From NCBI GenBank assembly GCA_007833815.1, contig CP033464.1, positions 4,396,001 to 4,460,000 of the forward strand: 64,000 bases of DNA, read 5' to 3'. The notes under the pieces were generated by a model that worked only from the letters and a program-made list of their open reading frames with translations, was not told where the DNA came from and did no database searches. A program made the translations under genes and the position numbers. Positions 7,941 through 16,359 of this stretch are shown piece after piece. Position 1 is the stretch's first letter, and each line of letters begins with the position of its first letter. Source of the stretch: Brevibacillus laterosporus (GTDB lineage Bacteria > Bacillota > Bacilli > Brevibacillales > Brevibacillaceae).

Positions 7941-8555
7941 CTACTTTAATACATCTACTACAAACTTAGACCAGCTTTCTAATCTTTCATATGTATTAGG
8001 CTTCAACAGCTCATCAATGGTTGTCCATTCGCCCTCTAGCTGCTCTGTTTCTCTAACATCTACTGTTGCACTTCCATCTAGATCAAGTGTTACAAGCAAC
8101 CCAATATGTACTTTACCCACTTCTTCTAGATCGTCATTGATAAAGCCAATCGTGTTAAATTCTCTATCTGTTGCTTGAATGTCTAATTCTTCTTCAAGCT
8201 CTCTGAGTAGATTCGCCTCTAGAACTTCTTCAAAACTGTTAGTATCTTCTTGATTCATATGACCACCAGTACCTAACGATAGCTTGTCATGTAGACGTGT
8301 TTCTCCTCCACCTGAAAGGCGTTTATACATGAACAGCTCATTTCCCTTGCGGATAACAACATAAGGAATTTGTTGCTTAAAACTTGGATTTTCCTCTGCA
8401 TCTCCACGTCTCATTACACAGTAATGATTTGAGATATTACTCATTAACTTCGTGATTCTGTCAGGTTCCTTTTCAATACCTTGAAACACTAGTCTCTCGT
8501 TATCAAATAGTTCCGTTCGTTTTACTACTAAAATCTGCTCATCCATTTTACTCAT
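7941..8555 (-). CDS. Nudix-family hydrolase (204 aa)
   Basis: The Nudix box region is visible: GTGGHMNQEDTNSFEEVL then ANLLRELEEELDI, giving the REx2EE core with an atypical insertion before it. Likely hydrolyses a nucleoside diphosphate linked to another group. The position directly after nrdF suggests nucleotide-pool cleansing (dUTP or damaged dNTP), which is inference. ATG follows AAGGGAG and lies 12 nt after the nrdF stop. The N-terminal 60 residues (LVVKRTELF through SNHYCVMRRGDAE) are family-specific. Confidence 0.8.
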   Translation of the reverse strand: MSKMDEQILVVKRTELFDNERLVFQGIEKEPDRITKLMSNISNHYCVMRRGDAEENPSFKQQIPYVVIRKGNELFMYKRLSGGGETRLHDKLSLGTGGHMNQEDTNSFEEVLEANLLRELEEELDIQATDREFNTIGFINDDLEEVGKVHIGLLVTLDLDGSATVDVRETEQLEGEWTTIDELLKPNTYERLESWSKFVVDVLK

Positions 8556-8567
8556 TGATAATCTCCC

Positions 8568-9539
8568 TTAGTCAAAATAAAAATCCTCATCTCGAATTGG
8601 TTCTACTTTTGCTTTAACGTATCCATTCCCTTTCATTGAGAAGAAGTCATGAGACTTGGTTTTTGTGTTTAATCCATTCAAGACAATTGGATTAATCTCT
8701 TCTTCCTCAAAATAAGGATCAAAACCTAGATTCATCAAAGCCTTGTTAGCGTTGTAACGTAAGAATTTCTTTACATCATGGGCAAGACCAACTTGATTAT
8801 AGAGGTCTTCAGTATACAGCAATTCGTTGAGATAAAGTTTGTTTAGCAAATCATAGGAAAATTGTTTTAACTCTTCTTGAGTATCTTCTTTTAACCTTTT
8901 AAACAATTCTTGTGATAATATACCAACGTAAATTCCGTGAATACTTTCGTCTCTAATAATAAGAGAGATAATTTCTCCACTTTGCATCAACTTACCTTGA
9001 CCATAGAAGTATAATGGATAGTAAAAACCACTATAAAACAAGAAGCTTTCTAAGTACACAGAAGCGACCATTGCTTTGTAAAGACTTATAATGTCATCAG
9101 GTTCGATATTTTTATAATAGGTAACAATGATATCCGCTTTGTGTTGCAAATATTTATTTCCTTTAACCCATTCAAAGACATCATTAATTTCTTCTATAGA
9201 GGCTAATGTTAAAAAGATATTAGAATAAGACTTAGCATGAACAGCATTCTCCATCATAGCCATAAAATTTAGCACAGCTTTTCTTTGATGTCCTTTTACA
9301 TGTTGAGCAATCAATGGCATACCCACATTTCCTTGCTCTGTATCAAGTAAAGTTAACCCACCTAATACTTTTTTGTAAGTGTCCTGCTCTTCTTTACTAA
9401 GAGTTTTCCAAGTAAGCAAATCCCCATTTAAACTAATTTCTTCTGGGAGCCAAAATTGACGAACATTTTGTTCATAAAATAATTGCGTGTAGTTATCCTC
9501 ATGTACTGACCAGTTAGCAGCATCGTAAACTTTACTCAA
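8568..9539 (-). CDS. nrdF: Class Ib ribonucleotide reductase beta subunit
   Basis: Carries the dimetal centre and radical of class Ib RNR, which reduces NDPs to dNDPs. Features: the WxLPEEI region, the ExxH ligand pair in [14 protein letters not shown], the tyrosine-radical region [13 protein letters not shown] and [12 protein letters not shown] choose the TTG at 9537-9539 because AAGGAG lies 8 nt upstream and the sequence then reads (M)SKVYDAANW as in Bacillus NrdF. The open frame extends a further 22 codons but would overlap nrdE. Length about 323 aa, normal for the family. No intron or intein, unlike SPbeta. Confidence 0.95.
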   Translation of the reverse strand: MSKVYDAANWSVHEDNYTQLFYEQNVRQFWLPEEISLNGDLLTWKTLSKEEQDTYKKVLGGLTLLDTEQGNVGMPLIAQHVKGHQRKAVLNFMAMMENAVHAKSYSNIFLTLASIEEINDVFEWVKGNKYLQHKADIIVTYYKNIEPDDIISLYKAMVASVYLESFLFYSGFYYPLYFYGQGKLMQSGEIISLIIRDESIHGIYVGILSQELFKRLKEDTQEELKQFSYDLLNKLYLNELLYTEDLYNQVGLAHDVKKFLRYNANKALMNLGFDPYFEEEEINPIVLNGLNTKTKSHDFFSMKGNGYVKAKVEPIRDEDFYFD

Positions 9540-9552
9540 ATATACAACTCCT

Positions 9553-11652
9553 TTAAACCTGACATGATAAGCAGTTTTCTCTAGTAGTATCTTTTGTTCG
9601 TGCATAGTAGAGTGTCTTTACACCCTTATGATGGGCATATAAATCAATCTTAGTTAAATCTCTTGTTGTCATAGTGTCTTTTAAGAAGATTGTAAATGAT
9701 ATACCTTGATCAACGTGTTTTTGAATCGTTGCAATCATATCTACTACTTTGAACATATCCATGTCATATGCTTCTGTATAATAGAACCAATTCTCAGGAG
9801 ATAAATATGGCATTGGATAATATGTTTTGGAGTCCCCATATGTACGTTCTTCAATACGTTCCATAATTGGCATTACTGAAGCTGTAGCTGATTGAACATA
9901 AGAAATTGAGCCTGTAGGAGCAATTGCTAGTCTATAGCTATGGGCGATCCCATTTTTCATAACTTGTTGTTTTAAATGAATCCAATCCTCTTTAGTTGGA
10001 ATGTAAATTCCCTCAAATAGCCCCTTAGCTTTGTCTGTTATTGGAGCAAATTCTTCTTGGATGTACATATCGAAATACTCACCTGTTGCATATGTTGACT
10101 TATCAAAGCCATAGAATTTTATGCCAGTATCTCCTGCAATCTCCATCGATCTTTCAAGAGAATAATAATTCACCATCATAAAGAACGTATTGGCAAAATC
10201 CCTCGCTTCTTCACTTTCATATCGAATCTTATTCTTAGCAAGATATCCATGCAGATTTAATGCTCCTAATCCGATTGATCTCATTAATTCATTCGCTCTT
10301 TGAACTGCTGGAGCATTAGTAATTGAAGTTTTTTCAGATACTGTAGTTAGGGCATCAATAGCTAACTTAACTGACTTCTTGATTGATTTGTTTTCCATTA
10401 TATTTACAATGTTAAGTGATCCTAAGTTACAAGAGATATCCAGCCCGATTTCATCTTGTTCCCCATAGTCTCTATATGTAGAAACTAATGAAGGTTGAAG
10501 AATTTCTGAACACAGATTACTAAATTTAACTCTAGAAATTTCGTTCAACACATTATCCTTATTCGTATTACCTTCAAACATTATGTATGGATACCCTGAC
10601 TCATAGCGTATAATCGCTATTTTCTCTAACAGTTTGCGTGGGTTTATTTTTACTTTGCGGACACTTGGATTATCAACTAACTGTTGATACATTTCATTCA
10701 AATTCATTTCATCTAAGTGTACTCCGTAAGCTTTATAAACCGTATGAGGATAGAAAACATACATAGCTTTATCCTCTCGTGCAAGCTCAATAAACTTATC
10801 TGGAATGACAACACCAATTGATAGGGTTTTTACTCGAACATCTTCATCAGCGTTAATCTTTTTCGTATCCAAAAAGTCATTGATGTCTACATGAAAGATA
10901 TTTAAATATACTGCTCCGCTTCCTTGACGTTGCCCCATTTGATCAGCATATCTAAAAGCATGATCTAATAACTTCATAACTCCTACAACACCTTTTGTTG
11001 CATTCTCTACCCCTTTGATCGACTCACCTTTTGCTCTTAATTTACTTAAATTTAGGGAAACACCCCCGCCCACTTTACTAAGTTGCATCGCTGTTTCAAT
11101 TGCTTTTGAAATGTCATTTAGGGAGTCATTAACTTCTAATAGAAAGCAACTTACTAACTCGCCACGTCTTTTGCGTCCTGCATTAAGAAACGTTGGAGTT
11201 GCAGGTTGATACTCTTGATTAATAAGCAACTTAATAAATTGTATCGCTTTTTTAAAGTCACCGTCTGCTAGAAATAATGCAACAATTGCATTCCGATCTT
11301 CATAACGCTCAAGAATTTTTTGCTTATCGTTAGTTTTTAAAGCATAGCCATTATAAAACTTGAACGCACTCATAAACGAAGGAAAACGGAATTTCTTCTC
11401 GTAAGCTAAATCAAACACTTCTTTAATCTCTTGATATGCATATTTAGCTAGAAACTCTGTCTCGTAATAATCATTTTCTATTAGGTAATCTAGCTTTTCC
11501 TTTAAATCATGAAAGAACACGGTGTTTTGATTAATGTAATCAATGAAATAGCTCTTAGTTGCTTCCTTATCTTTATTGAATTGAAACTGATCATTCTTCT
11601 TAATGACTAATTCATTGTTTAACTCTATCCACTTTGGAATGAAATTGGACAA
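9553..11652 (-). CDS. nrdE: Class Ib ribonucleotide reductase alpha subunit
   Basis: Catalytic subunit, very close in sequence to Bacillus chromosomal NrdE. Landmarks: [20 protein letters not shown] (first active-site Cys follows), [14 protein letters not shown], the CNLGSLNI region, [20 protein letters not shown] and a C-terminal redox pair NCLSCQV. TTG start behind AGGAGG. It overlaps the 3' end of nrdI by 41 nt. At 699 aa it is full length and uninterrupted, whereas the SPbeta homologue carries an intein. Confidence 0.96.
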   Translation of the reverse strand: MSNFIPKWIELNNELVIKKNDQFQFNKDKEATKSYFIDYINQNTVFFHDLKEKLDYLIENDYYETEFLAKYAYQEIKEVFDLAYEKKFRFPSFMSAFKFYNGYALKTNDKQKILERYEDRNAIVALFLADGDFKKAIQFIKLLINQEYQPATPTFLNAGRKRRGELVSCFLLEVNDSLNDISKAIETAMQLSKVGGGVSLNLSKLRAKGESIKGVENATKGVVGVMKLLDHAFRYADQMGQRQGSGAVYLNIFHVDINDFLDTKKINADEDVRVKTLSIGVVIPDKFIELAREDKAMYVFYPHTVYKAYGVHLDEMNLNEMYQQLVDNPSVRKVKINPRKLLEKIAIIRYESGYPYIMFEGNTNKDNVLNEISRVKFSNLCSEILQPSLVSTYRDYGEQDEIGLDISCNLGSLNIVNIMENKSIKKSVKLAIDALTTVSEKTSITNAPAVQRANELMRSIGLGALNLHGYLAKNKIRYESEEARDFANTFFMMVNYYSLERSMEIAGDTGIKFYGFDKSTYATGEYFDMYIQEEFAPITDKAKGLFEGIYIPTKEDWIHLKQQVMKNGIAHSYRLAIAPTGSISYVQSATASVMPIMERIEERTYGDSKTYYPMPYLSPENWFYYTEAYDMDMFKVVDMIATIQKHVDQGISFTIFLKDTMTTRDLTKIDLYAHHKGVKTLYYARTKDTTRENCLSCQV

Positions 11653-12007
11653 TCTTATTTACCTCCTGAGTAAAACGCTCTGTATCGTTGTATGTGCCAG
11701 ACAACTCAAATTTACACAATATTGGGACATTGTATTGCAATGATATAATATCAGCACTTTTCCCAAATAGCTGTCCCCAGTTCCTGTTGCCACTCGAAGC
11801 TACTCCAAGTAAATTACTGTGATTGCGATGTAAGAATTCCTGAGTACTTTCTGGCACTTCGCCAAACCCAGTAGTGTAAGTTACTAGAAAGTATGGTTGA
11901 CTTACTTCTAATTTAGGGGACACTTTTTCTTTCTTAAAATCTAATCGTGATACAAATCTAGCTACGTTACCTGTTAAAGAATCGTAAACAATAAATATAT
12001 TATTCAT
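11612..12007 (-). CDS. nrdI: NrdI flavodoxin-like RNR activator
   Basis: Flavodoxin that supplies oxidant to the Mn centre of NrdF. Visible: FIVYDSLTGNVARFV (FMN phosphate loop), LVTYTTGFGEVPE and GVASSGNRNWGQLFGKSADI, all typical of NrdI. 131 aa, normal length. ATG with only a weak upstream AAAGG, so translation may depend on the preceding gene (9-nt gap). First gene of nrdI-nrdE-nrdF. Confidence 0.93.
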   Translation of the reverse strand: MNNIFIVYDSLTGNVARFVSRLDFKKEKVSPKLEVSQPYFLVTYTTGFGEVPESTQEFLHRNHSNLLGVASSGNRNWGQLFGKSADIISLQYNVPILCKFELSGTYNDTERFTQEVNKIVQFHSKVDRVKQ

Positions 12008-12015
12008 ATTTTTGT

Positions 12016-12273
12016 TTAATATACCTTTTCAAATAAATCGTATGTTTCTTTGTAGGCTTGTTCAAAATCAACTTGATGTAGACTTTCAGGTATTGTAGAT
12101 TTCTTGAAAAGATTTTCAAACACGTTCCTAGGCAATGCATATTGATAACCGTTTTCTGTTACGATATAATCTCCAATTTCTCCTTTAAAAAGTCTATTAT
12201 CGTTTTGAAATGAAAAATCTCTTGTCATTTGAATAGCATTGACATACCTAAGTTGGGCAACATACCTTTCCAT
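12016..12273 (-). CDS. Unknown protein (about 85 aa)
   Basis: Start at the ATG after GAGGTG. Pattern MERYVAQLRYVNAIQMTRDF then GDYIVTENGYQYALPRNVFE, which resembles small phage proteins with a degraded PGDYG-like fold (compare 40614-40874). Acidic, 9 nt upstream of nrdI and probably co-transcribed with it. Confidence 0.65.
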   Translation of the reverse strand: MERYVAQLRYVNAIQMTRDFSFQNDNRLFKGEIGDYIVTENGYQYALPRNVFENLFKKSTIPESLHQVDFEQAYKETYDLFEKVY

Positions 12274-12290
12274 TTGCACACCTCAATTTT

Positions 12291-12485
12291 CTATGTGTTT
12301 TGAGTTAACTCCCAGTAAGCCTTCTCTAAGTTCTTCAAAGCTCTCTTTTGTTCTTTTCCCTCATATCCGTATGTAAAATCACCTTTTGATAATTCATAAG
12401 CCCTATCAATATCTATCTTGCATTTCTTCTTTAGTGTTTCTATGTATTCTCTAGCATCTTCTATAGAAGGCACGTCTTTTGTCAT
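12291..12485 (-). CDS. Unknown helical protein (64 aa)
   Basis: Overlaps the previous stop as TAATG. Charged and helical (IEDAREYIETLKKKCKIDID). No strong SD, so translation is probably coupled to the upstream gene. Function unknown. Confidence 0.6.
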   Translation of the reverse strand: MTKDVPSIEDAREYIETLKKKCKIDIDRAYELSKGDFTYGYEGKEQKRALKNLEKAYWELTQNT

Positions 12486-12691
12486 TAAGATTGATAAGCT
12501 CCTAAGAAACCTAGCTCTTGTCCATATAAAGCCAGTTCAGTCTCAATAAATGCTTTAGCTTCAGAGCGAGTTTTACCAAAGTAGTCAATCACCTTTCCTT
12601 TAGAACCAATCCCGTAATAATTAATACCGTTGTGTTTCACTTCAGCAAATTTAGACTCTTTATTAGAAATTTTTGACCAGTTAATATACAA
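12485..12691 (-). CDS. Unknown protein (about 68 aa)
   Basis: A TTG 8 nt after AAGGG fits best as start; the open frame extends to 12700. Contains NGINYYGIGSKGKVIDYFG then TRSEAKAFIETELALYG, a small alpha/beta unit. Not recognised. Confidence 0.6.
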   Translation of the reverse strand: MYINWSKISNKESKFAEVKHNGINYYGIGSKGKVIDYFGKTRSEAKAFIETELALYGQELGFLGAYQS

Positions 12692-12717
12692 AATTATCAC
12701 CCTTCATTATTTTTATG

Positions 12718-12906
12718 TTATTTATTATTGACACTTAAAACTTGTAACTCAATACCCTGTCCTATTGTAATTACCTTAGAGCTTTTTTCAAGGGTGTTCA
12801 TTAGAAAATCGTGCACCTTTTGAGCTTCTTCTAGTGGATAATTTTCAGGTATTTTCTGAATTAAAATATCTCCTTCTTTTATCTGTAAAGATGCCTCTAT
12901 CTCCAC
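12718..12906 (-). CDS. Unknown protein (62 aa), unusual start region
   Basis: Beta-rich peptide with KEGDILIQKIPENYPLEEAQ. GTG start lies right after an in-frame TGA. The only strong SD (AAGGAGG, 12943-12949) is 8 nt before an ATT in another frame, which would encode IQNITLRTM and then run out of frame with this gene. Either the SD serves a short leader peptide or a 1-nt shift has separated SD and gene. First gene after a clear promoter. Confidence 0.55.
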   Translation of the reverse strand: MEIEASLQIKEGDILIQKIPENYPLEEAQKVHDFLMNTLEKSSKVITIGQGIELQVLSVNNK

Positions 12907-12956
12907 TCATCGTTCTCAATGTGATGTTTTGAATGTTGATCACCTCCTTAATTAGT

Positions 12957-12984
12957 ATTATACAATACATATTTTTATTTTCAA
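12957..12984 (-). promoter_or_regulatory. Sigma-A-type promoter with embedded repeat element
   Basis: Minus-strand TTGAAA (12979-12984), 16-nt spacer, TATAAT (12957-12962). The spacer is almost wholly the recurrent AATAAAAATATGTATT element, so a protein bound there would block the polymerase. It drives the small genes leading into nrdIEF. Confidence 0.65.
12964..12981. repeat. Recurrent A/T-rich operator-like element, copy A
   Basis: Plus-strand AATACATATTTTTATTTT. Same element at 29614, 39297, 58086 and (one mismatch) 62894. This copy lies inside a promoter. Confidence 0.6.
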
Positions 12985-13038
12985 TACCTTTTCAAAAATT
13001 TTTAATTAATATATTGTTTTGTTTCTTTTTTTCTATAG

Positions 13039-13091
13039 AAAAGAATAAAAGAAGATGACTTTGTGATATTCATTCACATGTAGCCATCTTC
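13039..13091 (-). terminator. Probable terminator of the secreted-protein unit
   Basis: Minus-strand stem GAAGATG/CATCTTC (13051-13057 with 13085-13091) extended by CT/AG past a mismatch, followed by TTTTATTCTTTT. It lies downstream of the 54-aa and 339-aa genes. Confidence 0.6.
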
Positions 13092-13152
13092 TATAGAGTT
13101 AGTCTTTTAAGCCACTCTGTTTTACGGTTATGCATAGTCTAAAAGCCACATT

Positions 13153-13317
13153 CTACTCTTTGTTGGTCAAAATAAAAATTATGATTAAATTAGTTGCGAT
13201 AAGAGAAGTAAGCAACACTGTCTCTTTGTCCGAACTGCTAAAATCAAATAGTCCAATAACATTAAGCAGTACAAAAGTGGCAACGACAATTCCGCAAAGA
13301 TAGTATAGAAATTTCAC
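13153..13317 (-). CDS. Small two-TM membrane protein (54 aa)
   Basis: GTG start 10 nt after GGAGGAG. Two hydrophobic helices (YLCGIVVATFVLLNVIGLF and VLLTSLIATNLIIIFIL) with a short charged loop SSDKE. It could be an immunity- or holin-like partner of the secreted protein upstream, but there is no specific evidence. Confidence 0.55.
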   Translation of the reverse strand: MKFLYYLCGIVVATFVLLNVIGLFDFSSSDKETVLLTSLIATNLIIIFILTNKE

Positions 13318-13402
13318 AGAAGACTCACTCCTCCTAGAAATTAGAGCGCTTTACAACTATACTCCAAAAATTTTAATGACACAATAATCAAAGAGTAATG
13401 AA

Positions 13403-14422
13403 TTATAGAGATAAAGCTCTTCCTTTGCTTGTTTTAAACATTCGATTAGGCTTTTCATCATAGCTAATGCTCATACCACTACCAGTTAAATTTACCCCTG
13501 AAATGCTAAATGAAGTAGACCATTTATAATTTAACCAGTTATGTTCGTAATCCATGAAAAGTTTTGGTCTTTCAGAAGATTTCCTTAGTTGAAAGAAAGT
13601 AGAGGCTCTTCCCCATGCTGTATCATTCACAATATGGGTTGGATGGTGTATATCATCCGTCTCATATACGTAATCTCGTACATTCCAAATAACACCATGA
13701 AGATTTTCGTATTTCTTTGTAATGGTGTTTCCTTCTGATTTGCCATCTTCATCATAACCACTGTTTATCTTCTGCAAAACTCTACCTGACCTTTTCTCAA
13801 CTACATATTGTTGCGATCTGCAAAATGATCTAATGAAGTTTAATGGCTCTGTGCTTCTCAGGGCTGCAAAGTCTTTTCCGTCACCATAAATGTCCCAATC
13901 GTCAGGATCTTCAAACTCCCATTCAGCACTGAATTTGTACATTTTGTCTTCTTTTATATATTGTATTTTGTAGTCAGTGAGGTTTAGACTTCCTTCTTCC
14001 GAATATGGAACAATTCCTTTTGTCTCTTCAGGGCTTAAGTCTACCCATCCCTGCTTCCTCGATAAGCTGTCTAATTTCTTTTTGAGTCTGGCAGCACTTT
14101 CTTTTTTTATGTGATCCAATCCATCATCTGAGGATAAAGACATATCCAAGCTTTGTTTTTCCTCTTGCTTTTCTATGTACTTTTCCACTTCTTCATTAAA
14201 CCTATTTCGTTCATCCTCAATAATTTCGTTTTCCTCATCTTGATATTTCTGTGCCTTTTCTGCTAATATTTCTTTTTCATCTGCACCTAAAGAATGCTCA
14301 TCAGCTTCAATATCATTATTCAATTCGTTGTTACGCTCTGCTAAAACGTTATGATTATTCTGGATCATAAGTACAGAAGCAAGTGCCAAAGTTGCAACAG
14401 GAAGAAATTTTCGTTTCAACAT
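13403..14422 (-). CDS. Large secreted coiled-coil protein (339 aa)
   Basis: ATG after GAGGAG. Sec signal peptide MLKRKFLPVATLALASVLM with cleavage near VLAER. Residues about 35-125 are highly charged and coiled-coil (EEVEKYIEKQEEKQSLDMS). The C-terminal 200 residues are beta-rich, with Trp-rich motifs (GVIWNVRDYVYE, HNWLNYKWSTSFSISGVNLT). It has its own promoter and terminator, so it is an autonomous cargo unit likely expressed from the prophage. Possibly a secreted toxin or adhesin; no family recognised. Confidence 0.75.
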   Translation of the reverse strand: MLKRKFLPVATLALASVLMIQNNHNVLAERNNELNNDIEADEHSLGADEKEILAEKAQKYQDEENEIIEDERNRFNEEVEKYIEKQEEKQSLDMSLSSDDGLDHIKKESAARLKKKLDSLSRKQGWVDLSPEETKGIVPYSEEGSLNLTDYKIQYIKEDKMYKFSAEWEFEDPDDWDIYGDGKDFAALRSTEPLNFIRSFCRSQQYVVEKRSGRVLQKINSGYDEDGKSEGNTITKKYENLHGVIWNVRDYVYETDDIHHPTHIVNDTAWGRASTFFQLRKSSERPKLFMDYEHNWLNYKWSTSFSISGVNLTGSGMSISYDEKPNRMFKTSKGRALSL

Positions 14423-14450
14423 AATCGCTCCTCTCAATTTTTACCAATTT

Positions 14451-14479
14451 AATATACCATTATTTGTAATATATGTAAA
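14451..14479 (-). promoter_or_regulatory. Promoter of the 339-aa secreted protein
   Basis: Minus-strand TTTACA (14474-14479), 17-nt spacer, TATATT (14451-14456), about 30 nt before the start codon. Confidence 0.6.
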
Positions 14480-14494
14480 TAGATAGAATAACAC

Positions 14495-14526
14495 ACAAAA
14501 CCCCCAAACAATAAAATATTTGGAGG
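14495..14526 (-). terminator. Terminator-like hairpin downstream of the methyltransferase remnant
   Basis: CCTCCAAA/TTTGGGGG stem (one G-T pair) with a 10-nt loop and a short TTTTG tail on the minus strand. Confidence 0.5.
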
Positions 14527-14645
14527 TAAATACTTATAGAAAAGCTATAATAATAATTTATTTATAAAGGACATAATAGTCTATTGTCTCATATTTTCGT
14601 TTTCTGGGTATTTAACTTTCGAGGTGAAAATAGTGGGATTAGCCA

Positions 14646-14952
14646 CTAAAATTCGCCCCTCTCAAAAAGTTCAGAAAGTGTGGTGATATCCGTTCCACAA
14701 GTGATAAGTTGAGGTTCATCGCCGTCGATGTAGATCGGTTCCATCTTCATTAGACCACGATAAGATATGATCTCGCACAAAGGCTTCGGGGAAGATAGCT
14801 GGATGCCTGAAAGCTATATCATCTCTCGAAGACTTACCTTCTCCTGTTGAGTATCCCCATACGTTTGACCTAGACCCGAACTCCGCTACGGCTTTACTGT
14901 TTGCACGACTTGGCTTGACGGTTCCATCTGCCTGCCGTACTATTCCGCTCAT
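14646..14952 (-). pseudogene. Remnant of a DNA adenine methyltransferase
   Basis: The 78-codon frame 14716-14952 reads NVWGYSTGEGKSSRDDIAF, HPAIFPEAFVRDHILSWSNE, a near-perfect internal segment of N4/N6 DNA methyltransferases. It stops exactly where the DPFxGSG SAM motif should follow, and there is no DPPY motif upstream. A further 32-codon frame (14646-14744) overlaps its end in a shifted frame (MEPIYIDGDEPQ). G+C is clearly higher than in surrounding DNA, which suggests later acquisition. No SD or promoter seen. Non-functional as a methylase. Confidence 0.75.
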
Positions 14953-14989
14953 AATCTGTCTAGCAAGTTTATTGGGTCTGTCTTTATAA

Positions 14990-15018
14990 TTGCATTAACA
15001 TTAAGATAATAGTAAAAT
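14990..15018 (+). promoter_or_regulatory. Promoter of the toxin-like gene
   Basis: Plus-strand TTGCAT (14990-14995), 17-nt spacer, TAAAAT (15013-15018), about 38 nt before the ATG; AGGAGG RBS at 15046-15051. Confidence 0.55.
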
Positions 15019-15056
15019 TAGAAAAGTTATCCAATTAAATCAATAGGAGGAATTTT

Positions 15057-15887
15057 ATGAAAAAGATACTAAGTGCTACGTTAGCTGTTTTGATGTTATT
15101 TACTGGTTATTCACAAGTAAATGCACAGGAGGAAACTTTTCCGAACATTAAGAATGTAACTGACCTTCATGAGTACATTACAAACAATCTTAAGGAAGAC
15201 ATTAACTTGAACAAGGATGGAACCCTAAATATTTCTGAAATTGACTTTGGAAATTTAAACAAAGAACTTGTGGATTCCTACAAAGAAGTTGTAAGCTCTG
15301 TAAATGAAGGTGTTGAGGAAGGTATTCTAAAGTATAACTCAGATTTTGAATTATCAGTTGCAACTGTGGAAGAATTAAAGGCATTGTCCCATGTTGAAGA
15401 GTCTAAGCCAAATGATGACGAGATAACTGCCAGAGCCATTCCTGACGAACCTGCAAAGTATCCACTTGCAAGCAAAGCATATGCAAACCTTGACGATTTA
15501 AAGGGCAAAGAAAAAGCTTATGAACAAGCAGCTCGCTTTAACCCTAGTATTGATCCTTGGTTAGCAACAGCTTCTTATTTTGCCGTACAAGTAAGATCAG
15601 GAGGAGCTTGGGACTTAAAAAGAGAAATCGGATGGGATAAAACAAGAACTGTAAGAATTGACGGAGAAACATATTATCTCACTGGGGAAGACATTGGAAA
15701 TATTCACTTTGGCTATGTAGGTAGATATCACTTTGGCACTAAAACTCTCCTCAGTGCAGCAGGGATGGTTCAAATCTTGTCTGGTACAGCAAGGTTAAGT
15801 TGGTTTGATACATACTTTGATGATCCAACTGATCAAAAAGCTATTCGTAGAGGAATTAATTGGTACTTGAACGATAGTTTTGAATAA
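15057..15887 (+). CDS. Secreted protein with Ntox44-like C-terminus, putative toxin
   Basis: Signal peptide MKKILSATLAVLMLFTGY with cleavage after VNA (about residue 24). The middle part is acidic and helical. Residues about 160-270 match my memory of the polymorphic toxin type 44 domain: SGGAWDLKREIGW, then GEDIGNIHFGYVGRYHFG, then LLSAAGMVQILSG and a DDPTDQKAIRRGINWY tail. That domain is a predicted nuclease of secreted toxins. The gene runs against all neighbours, has its own promoter, and is followed 37 nt later by a small membrane protein ending in a strong terminator. I infer a toxin-immunity pair used by lysogens against competitors. Confidence 0.7.
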   Translation: MKKILSATLAVLMLFTGYSQVNAQEETFPNIKNVTDLHEYITNNLKEDINLNKDGTLNISEIDFGNLNKELVDSYKEVVSSVNEGVEEGILKYNSDFELSVATVEELKALSHVEESKPNDDEITARAIPDEPAKYPLASKAYANLDDLKGKEKAYEQAARFNPSIDPWLATASYFAVQVRSGGAWDLKREIGWDKTRTVRIDGETYYLTGEDIGNIHFGYVGRYHFGTKTLLSAAGMVQILSGTARLSWFDTYFDDPTDQKAIRRGINWYLNDSFE

Positions 15888-15924
15888 ATAAAAAACTTTA
15901 ACCTAAAAAACGGAGCGAAGCGCT

Positions 15925-16272
15925 ATGAAGACACTATTCAAAAGACTACTGATAATATTAATCTCTTTAATAGTGTTTCTATCTCTAGTCGTATATTTAG
16001 CATTCTATTCTACACTGTTTCTACAACAGGGCAATTTAGTTCAAGTAGTGAACTCTCCTAATAATACATACACTGCAAAAGTTTATCGCTTTGGGGATGA
16101 AGGTGGGCTGAGAGTAGATGTAAATGTCGGTTTTTTTGGTGACAAGCTTATTTATTGGAGTTGGAAAGAATCAAATATTGATGTTGAATGGACGGATGAC
16201 ACTCATATAAGAATAAATGGCAGATCGCTTGATGTTAGAAAAGATACGTTTGATAAAAGAACAATGGATTAA
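15925..16272 (+). CDS. Membrane-anchored DUF5412-like protein, putative immunity protein
   Basis: One N-terminal transmembrane helix (LLIILISLIVFLSLVVYLAF) then a roughly 80-residue beta-rich extracellular domain: NSPNNTYTAKVYRFGDEGG, LIYWSWKESNIDVEWTDDTH and INGRSLDV, the pattern of Bacillus DUF5412 proteins as I remember it. RBS CGGAGCGAAGCGCT is imperfect. It lies immediately after the toxin-like gene and shares its terminator. Immunity role is inferred from position and from its outward-facing anchored form. Confidence 0.65.
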   Translation: MKTLFKRLLIILISLIVFLSLVVYLAFYSTLFLQQGNLVQVVNSPNNTYTAKVYRFGDEGGLRVDVNVGFFGDKLIYWSWKESNIDVEWTDDTHIRINGRSLDVRKDTFDKRTMD

Positions 16273-16275
16273 GGT

Positions 16276-16320
16276 AAAAATACCTCCTTCAAGAACAGTT
16301 TCTGAGGGAGGTATTTTTTT
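16276..16320 (+). terminator. Strong intrinsic terminator
   Basis: Perfect 10-bp stem AAATACCTCC/GGAGGTATTT (16278-16287 with 16307-16316) followed by a T-run on the plus strand. The flanking A-run makes it usable in both directions, so it also insulates the minus-strand methyltransferase side. Confidence 0.85.
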
Positions 16321-16359
16321 AGTTAGAATCAACGTAATGTATATAATAAAACTCACTTT

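Noticed and set aside
9540..9605. Upstream extension of nrdF with an ATG at 9603-9605
   Set aside because: It overlaps the end of nrdE, has no SD, and family N-termini begin at the downstream TTG.
14716..14952. Fragment considered as an active small methyltransferase
   Set aside because: Lacks both the catalytic DPPY motif and the SAM-binding motif and has no ribosome binding site.
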